64,000 nt of DNA from Clostridiales bacterium (GTDB taxonomy: Bacteria > Bacillota > Clostridia > Christensenellales > UBA1242). Location of the stretch: the NCBI GenBank assembly GCA_015055815.1, contig SVHM01000002.1, positions 108,296 through 172,295 on the forward strand. The letters run 5' to 3'. How positions within the stretch are numbered: the stretch's first letter is position 1; every line of letters starts with the position of its first letter. The notes beneath the pieces are model-generated. The model ran no database searches. It was not told the DNA's origin and saw only the letters and a program-made list of their open reading frames with translations. The translations under genes were made by a program, and so were the position numbers. Of the stretch, positions 9,313-17,638 are shown in pieces.

Positions 9313-10581
9313 ATGAAAATCTGTGCGATTATTTGCGAATATAACCCACTTCATTATGGACATTTGTATCATATTGAAAAGGCTAGAGAATTAACAGGTT
9401 GCGATGCTGTTATGTGCATCCAAGCAGGAAATTTTACCCAAAGGGGCGAGCCTGCAATTGCAAATAAATATGTAAGAGCAACAATGGCACTAGAAGGTGG
9501 TGCAGACATAGTTGTTCAAATTCCTACTGCTTATTGTTGTAGTTCAGCTGAGATTTTTGCTCTTGCTGGCGTTAAGATTGCAAATTCCTTTGAAAATGTT
9601 ACTCATTTGGCTTTTGGTTGTGAAACAGACAATTATGAGCTTCTTAAAGAAATTGCTAAATATTTTGCTAATGAGCCAAAAGAATTTAAAGAAAAACTAA
9701 ATAAGTTTTTAGATGAAGGCAACTCCCTACCGGTAAGCAGACAAAAAGCAATTGAAGAACTTATCAAAGAAGACAAAGTTGAGTTTAGTGAAATAACTGA
9801 AACTTTAAACATACTTACTAAACCAAATAACATTCTTGCAATTGAATATTTAAAGGCTTTATATAGAACAAAAAGTAAAATTGAGCCAGTATTTACAACA
9901 AGGTCAAATAGTGATTACAACTCAGCCGATTTAAACGGAAGAGATAGTAGCGCTACAGCAATTAGAACTAGACTTATTACAAAAGAAAAAATCAAATCTA
10001 TCAAAAAATTAGTTCCATCTTTCACATATGATTTACTAAAAGAAGATATGGATAAATACGGACTACCCGATTTAGATTTATATAATGATTTATGTTCTTA
10101 TGTTGTAAAAACAAGCACAGTTAGTGAAATGAAAAACATTTATGATGTGTCAGAAGGAATTGAAAATAGATTTTTTGAAAGTGCAAAGAAATTTAAAGAC
10201 TTTAATGAACTTCTTCTTGATGTTAAAACAAAAAGATACACATACACTAGACTAAAAAGAATTGTTCTACGACTTTTATTAAAGATAAACAAAGATATTG
10301 TCGGTCAAATTTACAAAATGGACAAACTTCCTTTCATCAAGGTATTAGCATTCAATGCAAGAAATAAAGATTTACTTTCAAACGTAAGTGCAGATACAAA
10401 TATTATAATAAGGAATAGTAACGTTGTAAAAAATCCAGATACTGCATATAAAGAACTTGCAGATATTGAAGACAGAGCAAATGCCGTATATAACATGCTT
10501 TTAAGAAAAACAAAAGAAATACCAAACTTTGCACCCGATTTATTTACACAAACATTAAAATATGACAAGAAACAAAAATAA
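9313..10581 (+). CDS. tmcAL: tRNA(Met) cytidine acetate ligase TmcAL
   Basis: YlbM-family nucleotidyltransferase-like enzyme; B. subtilis TmcAL uses acetate and ATP to form N4-acetylcytidine in the wobble position of elongator tRNA-Met. The N-terminus ICEYNPLHYGHLYHIEKA contains the HxGH nucleotidyltransferase motif, followed by AGNFTQRGEPAIANKY. 422 residues, full length. It is divergent from pta-ackA, whose product acetate is its substrate; the neighbourhood is also that of ylbM in B. subtilis. GGAG precedes the ATG. Confidence 0.93.
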   Translation: MKICAIICEYNPLHYGHLYHIEKARELTGCDAVMCIQAGNFTQRGEPAIANKYVRATMALEGGADIVVQIPTAYCCSSAEIFALAGVKIANSFENVTHLAFGCETDNYELLKEIAKYFANEPKEFKEKLNKFLDEGNSLPVSRQKAIEELIKEDKVEFSEITETLNILTKPNNILAIEYLKALYRTKSKIEPVFTTRSNSDYNSADLNGRDSSATAIRTRLITKEKIKSIKKLVPSFTYDLLKEDMDKYGLPDLDLYNDLCSYVVKTSTVSEMKNIYDVSEGIENRFFESAKKFKDFNELLLDVKTKRYTYTRLKRIVLRLLLKINKDIVGQIYKMDKLPFIKVLAFNARNKDLLSNVSADTNIIIRNSNVVKNPDTAYKELADIEDRANAVYNMLLRKTKEIPNFAPDLFTQTLKYDKKQK

Positions 10582-10606
10582 GCAACTGTCGTTGCTTATT
10601 TTTTTA
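10580..10606 (+). terminator. Terminator after tmcAL
   Basis: AAGCAAC (10580-10586) / GTTGCTT (10591-10597) with loop TGTC and a T-rich tail, directly after the tmcAL stop. It abuts the end of the convergent ylbK gene. Confidence 0.85.
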
Positions 10607-11377
10607 CTTTAAAAGTTTTTTAATTTTTTCAATGTGTTTTTTTGTTTCACTTGCCCCTATTTTTACGCATTTATCAACAGTTTTTTCAGTAAATGACATT
10701 TGTTTAATATCACTTAAATTGGGCTCAATGATAACATCATGAAGCTTTGCTTTATTTTTTTGTATCTCCTTTGTTGACAAGTTGATTGAATAAAACAATG
10801 CATCCATAACATTACGTGGTGAATTTTTTATCTTATAATTTTTCAATACATCAACAGAAATTATAATATCAGCACCCATTTCTTTTGCAACATTTTCTGG
10901 CAGATTATTAATTATACCACCATCAACTATATTTGAATTACCGCTCTTAACTGGAACAAATAATCCCGGTATAGAAATTGTCGCCCTTACAGCATCACGC
11001 ACACTCCCACTTTTATAAACAATTTCTTTTTCTTTATTTAGATCGCACGCAACACAAGCAAATGGAATTTTTAAATTTTCAATCAATTCATCCGGTAAAA
11101 ATTTATTTATAGTTCTCATCATTCCCCTTCCGGAAAAAAGACCACCTTTATTAAAGTTTATATCGAAAAAATTAATATTTTTAAATTTTTTACCCAGTTC
11201 AATCATCTTATCAACATTAATACCACATGCATACGAAGCCCCAACAAGTCCACCCATACTAGTTCCAACTACAATATCTATTGGAATATTATTTTTTTCC
11301 AGTTCTTTTATAACCCCCACATGTGCATATCCAAGCGCAGCACCACCACTCAAAACAAGTCCAACCTTTTTGCTCAT
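10604..11377 (-). CDS. ylbK: Patatin-like phospholipase (YlbK family)
   Basis: Predicted serine acyl hydrolase of the patatin/RssA family. The oxyanion loop VLSGGAALGYAHVGV (residues 7-21), the nucleophile motif GTSMG near residue 39 and the catalytic DGG near residue 152 are all present, so it should be active. 257 residues. GGGAG lies 6 nt upstream of the ATG. In B. subtilis ylbK lies between ylbJ and ylbM, matching the neighbours here. The substrate is unknown. Confidence 0.9.
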   Translation of the reverse strand: MSKKVGLVLSGGAALGYAHVGVIKELEKNNIPIDIVVGTSMGGLVGASYACGINVDKMIELGKKFKNINFFDINFNKGGLFSGRGMMRTINKFLPDELIENLKIPFACVACDLNKEKEIVYKSGSVRDAVRATISIPGLFVPVKSGNSNIVDGGIINNLPENVAKEMGADIIISVDVLKNYKIKNSPRNVMDALFYSINLSTKEIQKNKAKLHDVIIEPNLSDIKQMSFTEKTVDKCVKIGASETKKHIEKIKKLLK

Positions 11378-11435
11378 TTATAACTCCCTAAAATTAAAGT
11401 ATATTTATATTATTTTAAACATATTTTATAATATA

Positions 11436-12407
11436 ATGATAAAAATCCAAAACAAAAAAATAAATATTGAAAAAATAATCATAATAATTTTATTACTACT
11501 TATATTAATGCTAATTGTTTTACCTGAAATAGCAATATCATCATTTCTAAACGGCATTATGATATGGGCAACAAAAGTACTCCCATCACTTCTACCCTTT
11601 CTAATATTCACAAAATTATTATCATACACTTCATTTATATCAAACGTTGGAAATAAACTAACACCTATAACCCAAAAACTATATAACGTTGGTGGAGTAT
11701 CGGGATATATTTATTTTATGAGTATAGTGTCAGGTTATCCAATAGGTGCAAAATTAACATCTGACTTTTACAACAATAACACAATAACAAAAGGACAAGC
11801 AGAAGTCATAACGTCGTTCACTAGTACATCAGGTCCCCTTTTTATAATCGGCTCAGTTGCAATTGGGATGTTCCAAAATAAAAAACTAGGATACATAATT
11901 CTCATATCTCATTATTTATCAGCAATCTTAAACGGATTAATTTATAGAAAAAAATTTGATAAAAAAATATCAACTCAATCGTATGAAAGAAATATTAACC
12001 CTTTAAGTGACAGCATGAGTGAAAGTATAACATCAATACTTTCCATTGGCGGTTTCATTGCAATCTTTTATATGATATTGCAAATACTTTTATCAATAAA
12101 TTTTTTTACAATTATATCGTATCCATTAAATTTAATTGGGATAGACACTATGCTCACAAATAGCATCCTATCAGGCATCATTGAAGTAACTTCAGGATGT
12201 ATTATGTTAAGCAACTTAGCAATACCCTTTAATTCACTATCTATTATCCTTTCATTTTTGATATCGTTTGGTGGAATATCAATTCATGCACAAGCATATT
12301 CTTTTCTAAAAAATTTTAACATGTCCTACTCAAAATTTCTACTACAAAAAACAACTCAAAGTATAATAAGTTCAGTCATAACATTTATAATAGTTTTAAT
12401 TTTTTAA
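11436..12407 (+). CDS. ylbJ: Sporulation integral membrane protein YlbJ
   Basis: Polytopic membrane protein with about eight hydrophobic segments and the conserved segments LPSLLPFLIFTKLL, GVSGYIYFMSIVSGYPIGAK and TSGPLFIIGSVAIGM. YlbJ family members are nucleoside-transporter-gate-like proteins needed for spore heat resistance or envelope maturation in Bacillus. I start at ATG 11436 (MIKIQNKKINIEKII) rather than at the in-frame TTG at 11370, which lies inside the divergent ylbK start; neither has a clear ribosome binding site. Confidence 0.85.
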   Translation: MIKIQNKKINIEKIIIIILLLLILMLIVLPEIAISSFLNGIMIWATKVLPSLLPFLIFTKLLSYTSFISNVGNKLTPITQKLYNVGGVSGYIYFMSIVSGYPIGAKLTSDFYNNNTITKGQAEVITSFTSTSGPLFIIGSVAIGMFQNKKLGYIILISHYLSAILNGLIYRKKFDKKISTQSYERNINPLSDSMSESITSILSIGGFIAIFYMILQILLSINFFTIISYPLNLIGIDTMLTNSILSGIIEVTSGCIMLSNLAIPFNSLSIILSFLISFGGISIHAQAYSFLKNFNMSYSKFLLQKTTQSIISSVITFIIVLIF

Positions 12408-12413
12408 AACCCC

Positions 12414-12442
12414 TTGAAAGTTTAATAATAATATGATAAAAT
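12414..12442 (+). promoter_or_regulatory. Promoter for the 325-residue protein
   Basis: TTGAAA (12414-12419), 17-nt spacer, TAAAAT (12437-12442), followed by a short leader with GGGG 8-9 nt before the ATG at 12478. Confidence 0.65.
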
Positions 12443-12477
12443 ATACTCAAGAAATTTTGATTTTATGGGGTTAAAAA

Positions 12478-13455
12478 ATGGAAAAATTAATACAAAGTTT
12501 AAAACAACAAATTCAAGCACACATAGAAAATGGTGGAAGTATTTATGACGACAGGAGAAGCCTGCCATATTACTTTAATCTAAGATATTTAAGAAATAAA
12601 TTAAGAGCACACAGACCAGAGACAACCATAGAAGACGTATACGCATTATGCGGATATGAAATGGACAGAGAATATCATAGATTTAAATTACTTAATGACA
12701 ATTTATTATTAGCAATTGACACAAACGGTTATGTTGATGACGTTAAATCAAAACAAGAACACAGTCACACCAAACATGTTCTTAATATGCTAGCAGAAGA
12801 ATTAGGATGCTCGCCAAGCGACTATTTAGTTTTGATGACCAAATTTAGATATCAAAAAGCAATTGTTCAAAGAGACTACATAAGTCAAATCCAACAAGAA
12901 TTACTTGAGAAATATCCCGATGGTGACATTACTGGAATTAGACACGATAATCCAAAGCTTTACGAAAAGTTAAGACACTTCAAAAGATATGCTCCAGAAG
13001 ACATTTCCATGTCAGACATTCTTGAATATTTTGGTGTAACCGGAAGTAGATTTAGAGACGATAAATTAACAAAAGAAGAATGCGAATTAATCAAAGCTAA
13101 TTTTAGAGAAAAATACAACCCAGAAACAATTGAAAATATTAAAGATTTTGACTTTACTGATTATCAAAGATTAAACACTGTTGCAATCAAAGAAAATATT
13201 TCTATATTTGACCTTCTTGCAAAGTTGGGCTACCATGTAAAATACCATGCAAATGTTTCAGCCTTTTCAAGAACAATAGTTGACGCAAAAGAAAGAGAAC
13301 AGCAATTACTAACAGCTAGAAAAGAAATAATTAAAGAATTACTTTCTCAAGGGCATGACATACCACAAACGGATAAAGACTTATATTACTTCAATAAAAA
13401 AGTAGCACAAATGGTACTAGAAAATATTTATAGTTTAACACCTATTGATGACTAA
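12478..13455 (+). CDS. Unrecognised protein with four diverged internal repeats
   Basis: 325 residues, no signal peptide or membrane segment, rich in charged residues. I do not recognise the family. It appears to be built from four diverged copies of a 55-90 residue unit: a helical ELLxxY start, then a LYxKLRxF-like segment, then IsxxDILxxLGY. Examples are KLYEKLRHFKR...MSDILEYFGV (about 155-185), DYQRLNTVA...IFDLLAKLGY (about 230-255) and YYFNLRYLRNKL...EDVYALCGYE (about 30-62). Monocistronic, with its own promoter and terminator. Cytosolic; function unknown. Confidence 0.8.
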   Translation: MEKLIQSLKQQIQAHIENGGSIYDDRRSLPYYFNLRYLRNKLRAHRPETTIEDVYALCGYEMDREYHRFKLLNDNLLLAIDTNGYVDDVKSKQEHSHTKHVLNMLAEELGCSPSDYLVLMTKFRYQKAIVQRDYISQIQQELLEKYPDGDITGIRHDNPKLYEKLRHFKRYAPEDISMSDILEYFGVTGSRFRDDKLTKEECELIKANFREKYNPETIENIKDFDFTDYQRLNTVAIKENISIFDLLAKLGYHVKYHANVSAFSRTIVDAKEREQQLLTARKEIIKELLSQGHDIPQTDKDLYYFNKKVAQMVLENIYSLTPIDD

Positions 13456-13489
13456 AAAAATGAGAAACATTTTTGTTTCTCATTTTTTA
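13454..13489. terminator. Bidirectional terminator between convergent genes
   Basis: ATGAGAAAC (13460-13468) / GTTTCTCAT (13475-13483) flanked by an A run on the left and a T run on the right, so it works on both strands for the convergent genes ending at 13455 and 13493. Confidence 0.85.
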
Positions 13490-13492
13490 TTT

Positions 13493-14266
13493 TTAGTAAT
13501 AAATATCTGCAATTAAAAGTTTTACATTTTCATAAATCGGTCTTAATTTTTTATACTTATTAAGAGAGTGCTCTAACGGAATAAGTAAAGCATTTATTAC
13601 TAACAATTCTTCTAAATGCACCGCCCTATTTAAAGCTTTTAAAACAATTAACAATTCTTCTTTCTCTGCCATTTTAATTTTATAATCATCATTTATTGCA
13701 TTATATAGTTCATTTATATTCATAACCAAATTTGCAAAAAGAATTTTGGTATCTTGGTCAGCCTCCACTTTTTCTTCTTCAATTGCTATTTGACCATCAG
13801 AGAAATCTTCATCTTCAATTATTTTTCCTTCGTCATCAATTCCAAGTAGATTTTTAATACTAGTCTTATAAGTCACCAAAACTGTAAGAGCAAAATTATT
13901 ATAGCTAATATTATAACCATCATTACTGTAGAAATTATCTGTAACAAATGTCTGTAAATTTATATTCTTTTTATCAACCTCCAAAAGTAAGCACGTAACA
14001 AATGCAATTATATCTTTTTCTTCATCAGGCATGACAAAATAACCGCCATTACTAGGGTTTTCCGCCTTACACCTATCCATCATAGACATAAATTTGAAGC
14101 CTTGCATACATTTAGAATAAAGATTATAAAGCACTTCACTTTTTACAATACCTTTAAGAATATTTGCAACTTTAGTGTCTGATAAAATAAATCTACCTTC
14201 AATCATTTCATCAACAGCTGACAAAAACTCAACAATTTTTACTCTTTCTTCTTCAGTTATCAACAT
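13493..14266 (-). CDS. Unrecognised cytosolic helical protein
   Basis: About 257 residues, starting MLITEEERVKIVEFLSAV. I chose ATG 14266 because GGGAGA lies 7 nt upstream; the longer frame to 14317 would start inside the promoter. The protein is predicted mostly helical, with an acidic middle (EDEDFSDGQIAIEEEKVEADQ in two stretches, about residues 165-185). No catalytic motif, signal peptide or membrane segment is apparent. It is monocistronic and divergent from the DUF4364 gene. Function unknown. Confidence 0.8.
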   Translation of the reverse strand: MLITEEERVKIVEFLSAVDEMIEGRFILSDTKVANILKGIVKSEVLYNLYSKCMQGFKFMSMMDRCKAENPSNGGYFVMPDEEKDIIAFVTCLLLEVDKKNINLQTFVTDNFYSNDGYNISYNNFALTVLVTYKTSIKNLLGIDDEGKIIEDEDFSDGQIAIEEEKVEADQDTKILFANLVMNINELYNAINDDYKIKMAEKEELLIVLKALNRAVHLEELLVINALLIPLEHSLNKYKKLRPIYENVKLLIADIYY

Positions 14267-14288
14267 ACATTTCTCCCTTATAATATTT

Positions 14289-14317
14289 ATTTTAGTATAA
14301 AATAATATTTTTATCAA
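14289..14317 (-). promoter_or_regulatory. Promoter for the unknown gene at 13493-14266
   Basis: Minus-strand TTGATA (14312-14317), 17-nt spacer, TAAAAT (14289-14294). TSS is expected about 15 nt upstream of the ATG. Confidence 0.65.
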
Positions 14318-14478
14318 TTAAATTTAAATGTTTTAAAAATAATTACACAGATATATCTATAAAATATTTACAACATTTAAAAAAATGGCATAAAATATTT
14401 ACTTTAAATTCGTTTTTATGTTAATATATATGTAGAAGAATTGGGATAACAAAAATTCCCATAAACATCGGAGAAAAT

Positions 14479-15015
14479 ATGGAATTTGAAGAATATAACA
14501 CAGTTGAAAAGATTAAACTTTTATTTGTCCTTGAAAGAATGGAAATCCCCCTAACTGAAAACAATATTATTGACATTTGTACTTCAAGCAATAAATGGTT
14601 TAAATATCTTGACCTAAAAGAAGCAATGTTTCAACTTATCGATATAGGATTTATATTTGAAAACAAAATTGTTGGCGAAGAAACTAGATACTCTATAACC
14701 ACTGCCGGAAGAGAATGCTTGAGCCATTTTTATTATAGAATTCCACAGACTACTAGAGAAAACATTATTGCTTACGTACAAGAAAACAGAATGAATTTAA
14801 AAAGAAGCCAAGAATATGTTTCTGAATATAGAAAAAATGACGACACTTCATATTCTGTAATTTTAAAAATAAAAGAACCAGCATTAACCAGTTCTTTACT
14901 TGAAATTAAGTTAAAAACACCTAATAGAAAATCAGCTGTTGAAGCTGCAAAAAAATGGATTGATAAAGCACCTGCAATTTACGAAAATATTTATGAAAAC
15001 TTACTTGATAACTAA
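14479..15015 (+). CDS. DUF4364 family winged-helix-like protein
   Basis: 178 residues matching the DUF4364 pattern common in Clostridia: KIKLLFVLERMEIPLTENNIIDI, then a winged-helix-like repeat ending QLIDIGFI. The N-terminal half looks like a DNA-binding wing (TAGRECL... is typical of the PadR/DUF4364 fold); the C-terminal half is a beta-rich domain with conserved KTPNRKSAVEAAKKW. Probably a transcription factor of unknown target. GGAG lies upstream of the ATG. The leader contains a short inverted repeat (TGGGA ... TCCCA, 14442-14464). Confidence 0.8.
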   Translation: MEFEEYNTVEKIKLLFVLERMEIPLTENNIIDICTSSNKWFKYLDLKEAMFQLIDIGFIFENKIVGEETRYSITTAGRECLSHFYYRIPQTTRENIIAYVQENRMNLKRSQEYVSEYRKNDDTSYSVILKIKEPALTSSLLEIKLKTPNRKSAVEAAKKWIDKAPAIYENIYENLLDN

Positions 15016-15065
15016 CTACTACGCAAACTTTCAAATATCACAATATATAGCGATAATTTAAACAT

Positions 15066-15093
15066 TTGCATAGCACCCCTAAACTTATATAAT
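15066..15093 (+). promoter_or_regulatory. Promoter for the TSCPD gene
   Basis: TTGCAT (15066-15071), 16-nt spacer, TATAAT (15088-15093), then AGGAG ahead of the ATG at 15107. The leader is very short. Confidence 0.6.
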
Positions 15094-15106
15094 TATAGGA
15101 GATAAT

Positions 15107-15349
15107 ATGAATACATATATACCACACGGAGTATGTTCTAGAAAGATAAATTTTGAGATAGAGAACGGTAAAATTACCGCTTGCGAATTTATTGGCGGAT
15201 GCACGGGCAATACACAAGGAATAGCAAAACTTGTAATCGGACTTACACCCGAACAAGTGATTGAAAAGCTTGACGGTATCATATGTCGTGGTGGAACATC
15301 CTGCCCCGACCAACTAGCCAAAGCCATGAAAGAATATTTGGGAAAGTAA
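15107..15349 (+). CDS. TSCPD domain protein (TIGR03905 type)
   Basis: 80 residues with conserved CSRKINFEIENGKI near the start, the GGCTGNTQGI motif and the name-giving GGTSCPDQLAKA near the C-terminus. Four conserved cysteines (two in GVCSRK/GGCTG, two in ICRGGTSC) suggest metal or cofactor binding. The same domain occurs at the C-terminus of some B12-dependent ribonucleotide reductases, but the stand-alone form has no assigned function. AGGAG precedes the ATG. Overlapping antisense frames are shadows. Confidence 0.88.
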   Translation: MNTYIPHGVCSRKINFEIENGKITACEFIGGCTGNTQGIAKLVIGLTPEQVIEKLDGIICRGGTSCPDQLAKAMKEYLGK

Positions 15350-15370
15350 AAACGCTTTTCAACTAATAAA

Positions 15371-15421
15371 AATACCAGTTCATGAAGTATCAAGCAACTT
15401 CACAAACTGGTAATTTTTTTA
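15371..15421. terminator. Terminator between the TSCPD and CotH-like genes
   Basis: Two-part stem ACCAGTT/AACTGGT (15374-15380, 15405-15411) enclosing GAAGT/ACTTC (15384-15388, 15397-15401), followed by an eight-T run on the plus strand. An A-rich left flank may let it act on the minus strand too. Confidence 0.8.
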
Positions 15422-17266
15422 TATTTCTTCCAACATCCTATTATCCATATAGTTCAATCTCTTGACAGCAAAATCTAAAATTTGTTGAATATTATTTTCT
15501 TGAACACTTGGAATATTCCCCCATCTTTCAATCTCTACTTCTCTAATTATTGAAGAAATATTATCGCTGAAGGCTTCAAATTCGTATTTTATATTTTCAT
15601 ATGTCATAACTGTTAATCTGAGCTCAAAATAACGCCTAACAATATCATCTTTAAGCAACGTGTAAATCCTATTCCACAATAGATTCCCACAATACTCATC
15701 AAGACAATATTCATCAAGAAAACTACCAACTGGTCTATTTATCATTTTCCCATCCCACCAGAGACCCCATGTAGCATCCATATCATACATTGATGAAAAC
15801 CAATGTATCCCATCGTATGTTAGCCAATTAATATTTTTTGCAGTATTATCTGCAGCCATAATAAAAGACGTATAAATTATAGCATCAATTGTTCTATCAA
15901 CATTAATATAATTAGATATATTAGCCTTAAATTCTTCATCAGAACTATTATTTACAAATCTTATCATATTATTAAAACTTTGTAGCACCCACTCATTTCC
16001 TATAGTATCTTCAGTTGAACAAAATTCAAGTTCCACATCATCAGAAAATCCATCAATCTCTTTTTTAAGACAGACTTCATCACCCCACGCACCCATAGAC
16101 AAAGCCGCCTGCTTCAATACATCTCCACCATCTTCATCATCTTCCATACCAAACATCCAACCATCTTTTGGGATATTAAGAGTATATAACCCTTCAAACC
16201 TTCCATTTATATATATTACTATAGGAAAGCCATCAACAACACCACCAGTCGAAATAGTTGATAATTCATCTTGAACTTTATTAGATTTTACAATGTCTTT
16301 ATAAATTTTACCAGAAACAACATTTCTTGCATGCGAAAAATCAATCCAATTAGCTTTAAGAGTGTATTTACTCTGCTTCCCCCAACTATCATTTAATAAT
16401 ACCTTATTTTTTGATGTTGTTCCCGTTTTCAAAAAAGTAATATTATAATTCTTTTTAGGATAGTTTAATGACGACGCACCTTGCCATTTTAACGTAGCAT
16501 CACTCCAAAACTCAATAGCTTGACTTTCATATCTAACTGATAAAGTGATTTTATTCTCCTTAGATATCCCATCCATAGAACCATAAAAATTTAAAATCGG
16601 AACGCCAATATCACTTGAAGTTATTGTTCTATACTCAACATTTTCACAATACAAGCACTTAAACACACCGCAATTATCTATACTTTCATGCGATAGTAAT
16701 AAAGCATTAACTTCATTTGAATAAACATGTTCGTCTTTTCGCTCTCCACATCTAGAACAAATCCTATTACATTCTTCTCCATTTTCATCCTTTACATAAT
16801 CATGTCCCTTTTCTTCAATAACAAGACTCTCCTTAGACAACTCACTTTCAGCAACATCATTATTAAATAATTTGTCACAAATCTCACACACATAGTGAGA
16901 TTCTACCCCTTCACTCTCACAACTACTATCTATTTTATTAACAAATTTTAGTTTATGCTCAAATTTTTCGTTACTACATCTATTACAAATTTTTTTACAT
17001 AAAATTCCGCCTGAATCTTCAGTATATTCATGTCCTAATGCATCTACAACGGTGCTCTCTAACGTTATCTCTTTTTCTGCAAATTCATTATCAAAAAGCT
17101 TTAAGCACCCACTACATTTATAATAAGCACAACTACCCTCATTTTCACATGTACTAGCAACAGCACTTATTAATTCTAGGCTATGTTCATGTTTTTTTTC
17201 ACAACCAGCAAACAAAGGCATTAAACAACACGCCACTAAAGCAACAATAATCCTTAAATTTTTCAT
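15419..17266 (-). CDS. CotH-like kinase lipoprotein with Cys-rich repeats
   Basis: Predicted surface lipoprotein of about 615 residues: signal peptide ending in LFAGC (lipobox), then two copies of a roughly 75-residue Cys-rich module (STCENEGS..YYKCSGCLKLFDN and SSCESEGV..HYVCEICDKLFNN, each ending GHxYxxD...CNRC), then a CotH-type atypical kinase domain. Kinase-like landmarks are GLYTLNIPKDGWMFGMEDD and YDMDATWGLWWDG. In Bacillus CotH phosphorylates spore coat proteins; outside spores the target is unknown. ATG 17266 is chosen because GGAG lies 8 nt upstream. Its promoter carries an operator matching the divergent XRE gene. Confidence 0.88.
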   Translation of the reverse strand: MKNLRIIVALVACCLMPLFAGCEKKHEHSLELISAVASTCENEGSCAYYKCSGCLKLFDNEFAEKEITLESTVVDALGHEYTEDSGGILCKKICNRCSNEKFEHKLKFVNKIDSSCESEGVESHYVCEICDKLFNNDVAESELSKESLVIEEKGHDYVKDENGEECNRICSRCGERKDEHVYSNEVNALLLSHESIDNCGVFKCLYCENVEYRTITSSDIGVPILNFYGSMDGISKENKITLSVRYESQAIEFWSDATLKWQGASSLNYPKKNYNITFLKTGTTSKNKVLLNDSWGKQSKYTLKANWIDFSHARNVVSGKIYKDIVKSNKVQDELSTISTGGVVDGFPIVIYINGRFEGLYTLNIPKDGWMFGMEDDEDGGDVLKQAALSMGAWGDEVCLKKEIDGFSDDVELEFCSTEDTIGNEWVLQSFNNMIRFVNNSSDEEFKANISNYINVDRTIDAIIYTSFIMAADNTAKNINWLTYDGIHWFSSMYDMDATWGLWWDGKMINRPVGSFLDEYCLDEYCGNLLWNRIYTLLKDDIVRRYFELRLTVMTYENIKYEFEAFSDNISSIIREVEIERWGNIPSVQENNIQQILDFAVKRLNYMDNRMLEEI

Positions 17267-17295
17267 CCTAAACTCCTTCATTACTTATTACCAAT

Positions 17296-17324
17296 ATTAT
17301 ATACGAATATTTTTCGTAATGCAA
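17296..17324 (-). promoter_or_regulatory. Promoter of the CotH-like gene
   Basis: Minus-strand TTGCAT (17319-17324), 17-nt spacer, TATAAT (17296-17301). The spacer is exactly the inverted repeat 17302-17318, so a protein bound there would compete with RNA polymerase. Confidence 0.8.
17302..17318. promoter_or_regulatory. Operator O1 in the CotH promoter spacer
   Basis: Perfect inverted repeat TACGAA-TATTT-TTCGTA, 6-bp arms and 5-bp spacer. It occupies all 17 bp between -35 and -10 of the CotH-like gene. The same half-sites recur 30 bp away in O2 next to the divergent XRE regulator gene. Confidence 0.75.
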
Positions 17325-17331
17325 CAATTTG

Positions 17332-17346
17332 ACGAATTTTGTTCGT
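17332..17346. promoter_or_regulatory. Operator O2 at the XRE gene
   Basis: Inverted repeat ACGAA-TTTTG-TTCGT with the same half-sites and the same 5-bp spacer as O1. It touches the TATAAT at 17346-17351, the presumed -10 of the XRE gene, so autorepression is likely. Confidence 0.7.
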
Positions 17347-17357
17347 ATAATAAAGAC

Positions 17358-17558
17358 ATGGAGTTTGGAAATATCTTAAAAGAATTAAGAAAAGAAAATA
17401 AAATGACGCAAACAGAATTTGCGTCTTATTTATGTACTACACAAGACTCAATATCATTATGGGAATTAGGTAAAAGTTTTCCAGACATTCCAACACTTAT
17501 AAAAATTGCTAAATTTTTTCAAGTTTCAACAGATTATTTATTAGGACTAGAAAATTGA
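17358..17558 (+). CDS. XRE-family HTH regulator, single domain
   Basis: 66 residues from ATG 17358 (MEFGNILKELRKENKMTQTE), essentially a single Cro/CI-type HTH with the recognition region TQDSISLWELGKSFPDIPT and the ending KIAKFFQVSTDYLLGLEN. A longer frame from ATG 17319 exists but would span the operator and has no ribosome binding site. The ATG lies only 7 nt after TATAAT, so the mRNA may be leaderless. It probably represses itself and the divergent CotH-like gene through O1/O2. Confidence 0.85.
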   Translation: MEFGNILKELRKENKMTQTEFASYLCTTQDSISLWELGKSFPDIPTLIKIAKFFQVSTDYLLGLEN

Positions 17559-17593
17559 TTTTAAATTTATACCGATTAATATTTAACTTATCT

Positions 17594-17630
17594 AAAAAAG
17601 ACTTACAATTTAAATTTGTAAGTCTTTTTA
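17594..17630. terminator. Bidirectional terminator between XRE gene and valS
   Basis: AAAAAGACTTACAA (17595-17608) / TTGTAAGTCTTTTT (17616-17629), a long perfect stem with A and T tracts on either side, serving both convergent genes. Confidence 0.85.
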
Positions 17631-17638
17631 TTTTTATA

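Noticed and set aside
15038..15393. Two overlapping minus-strand frames (91 and 102 codons) opposite the TSCPD gene
   Set aside because: The plus-strand TSCPD protein matches a known family with a good ribosome binding site; the antisense frames have neither start signals nor recognisable content.
17319..17357. Longer form of the XRE protein starting at 17319
   Set aside because: The extra 13 codons overlap operator O2 and the -10 box, so that mRNA could not be made from the predicted promoter; HTH homology begins at the later ATG.
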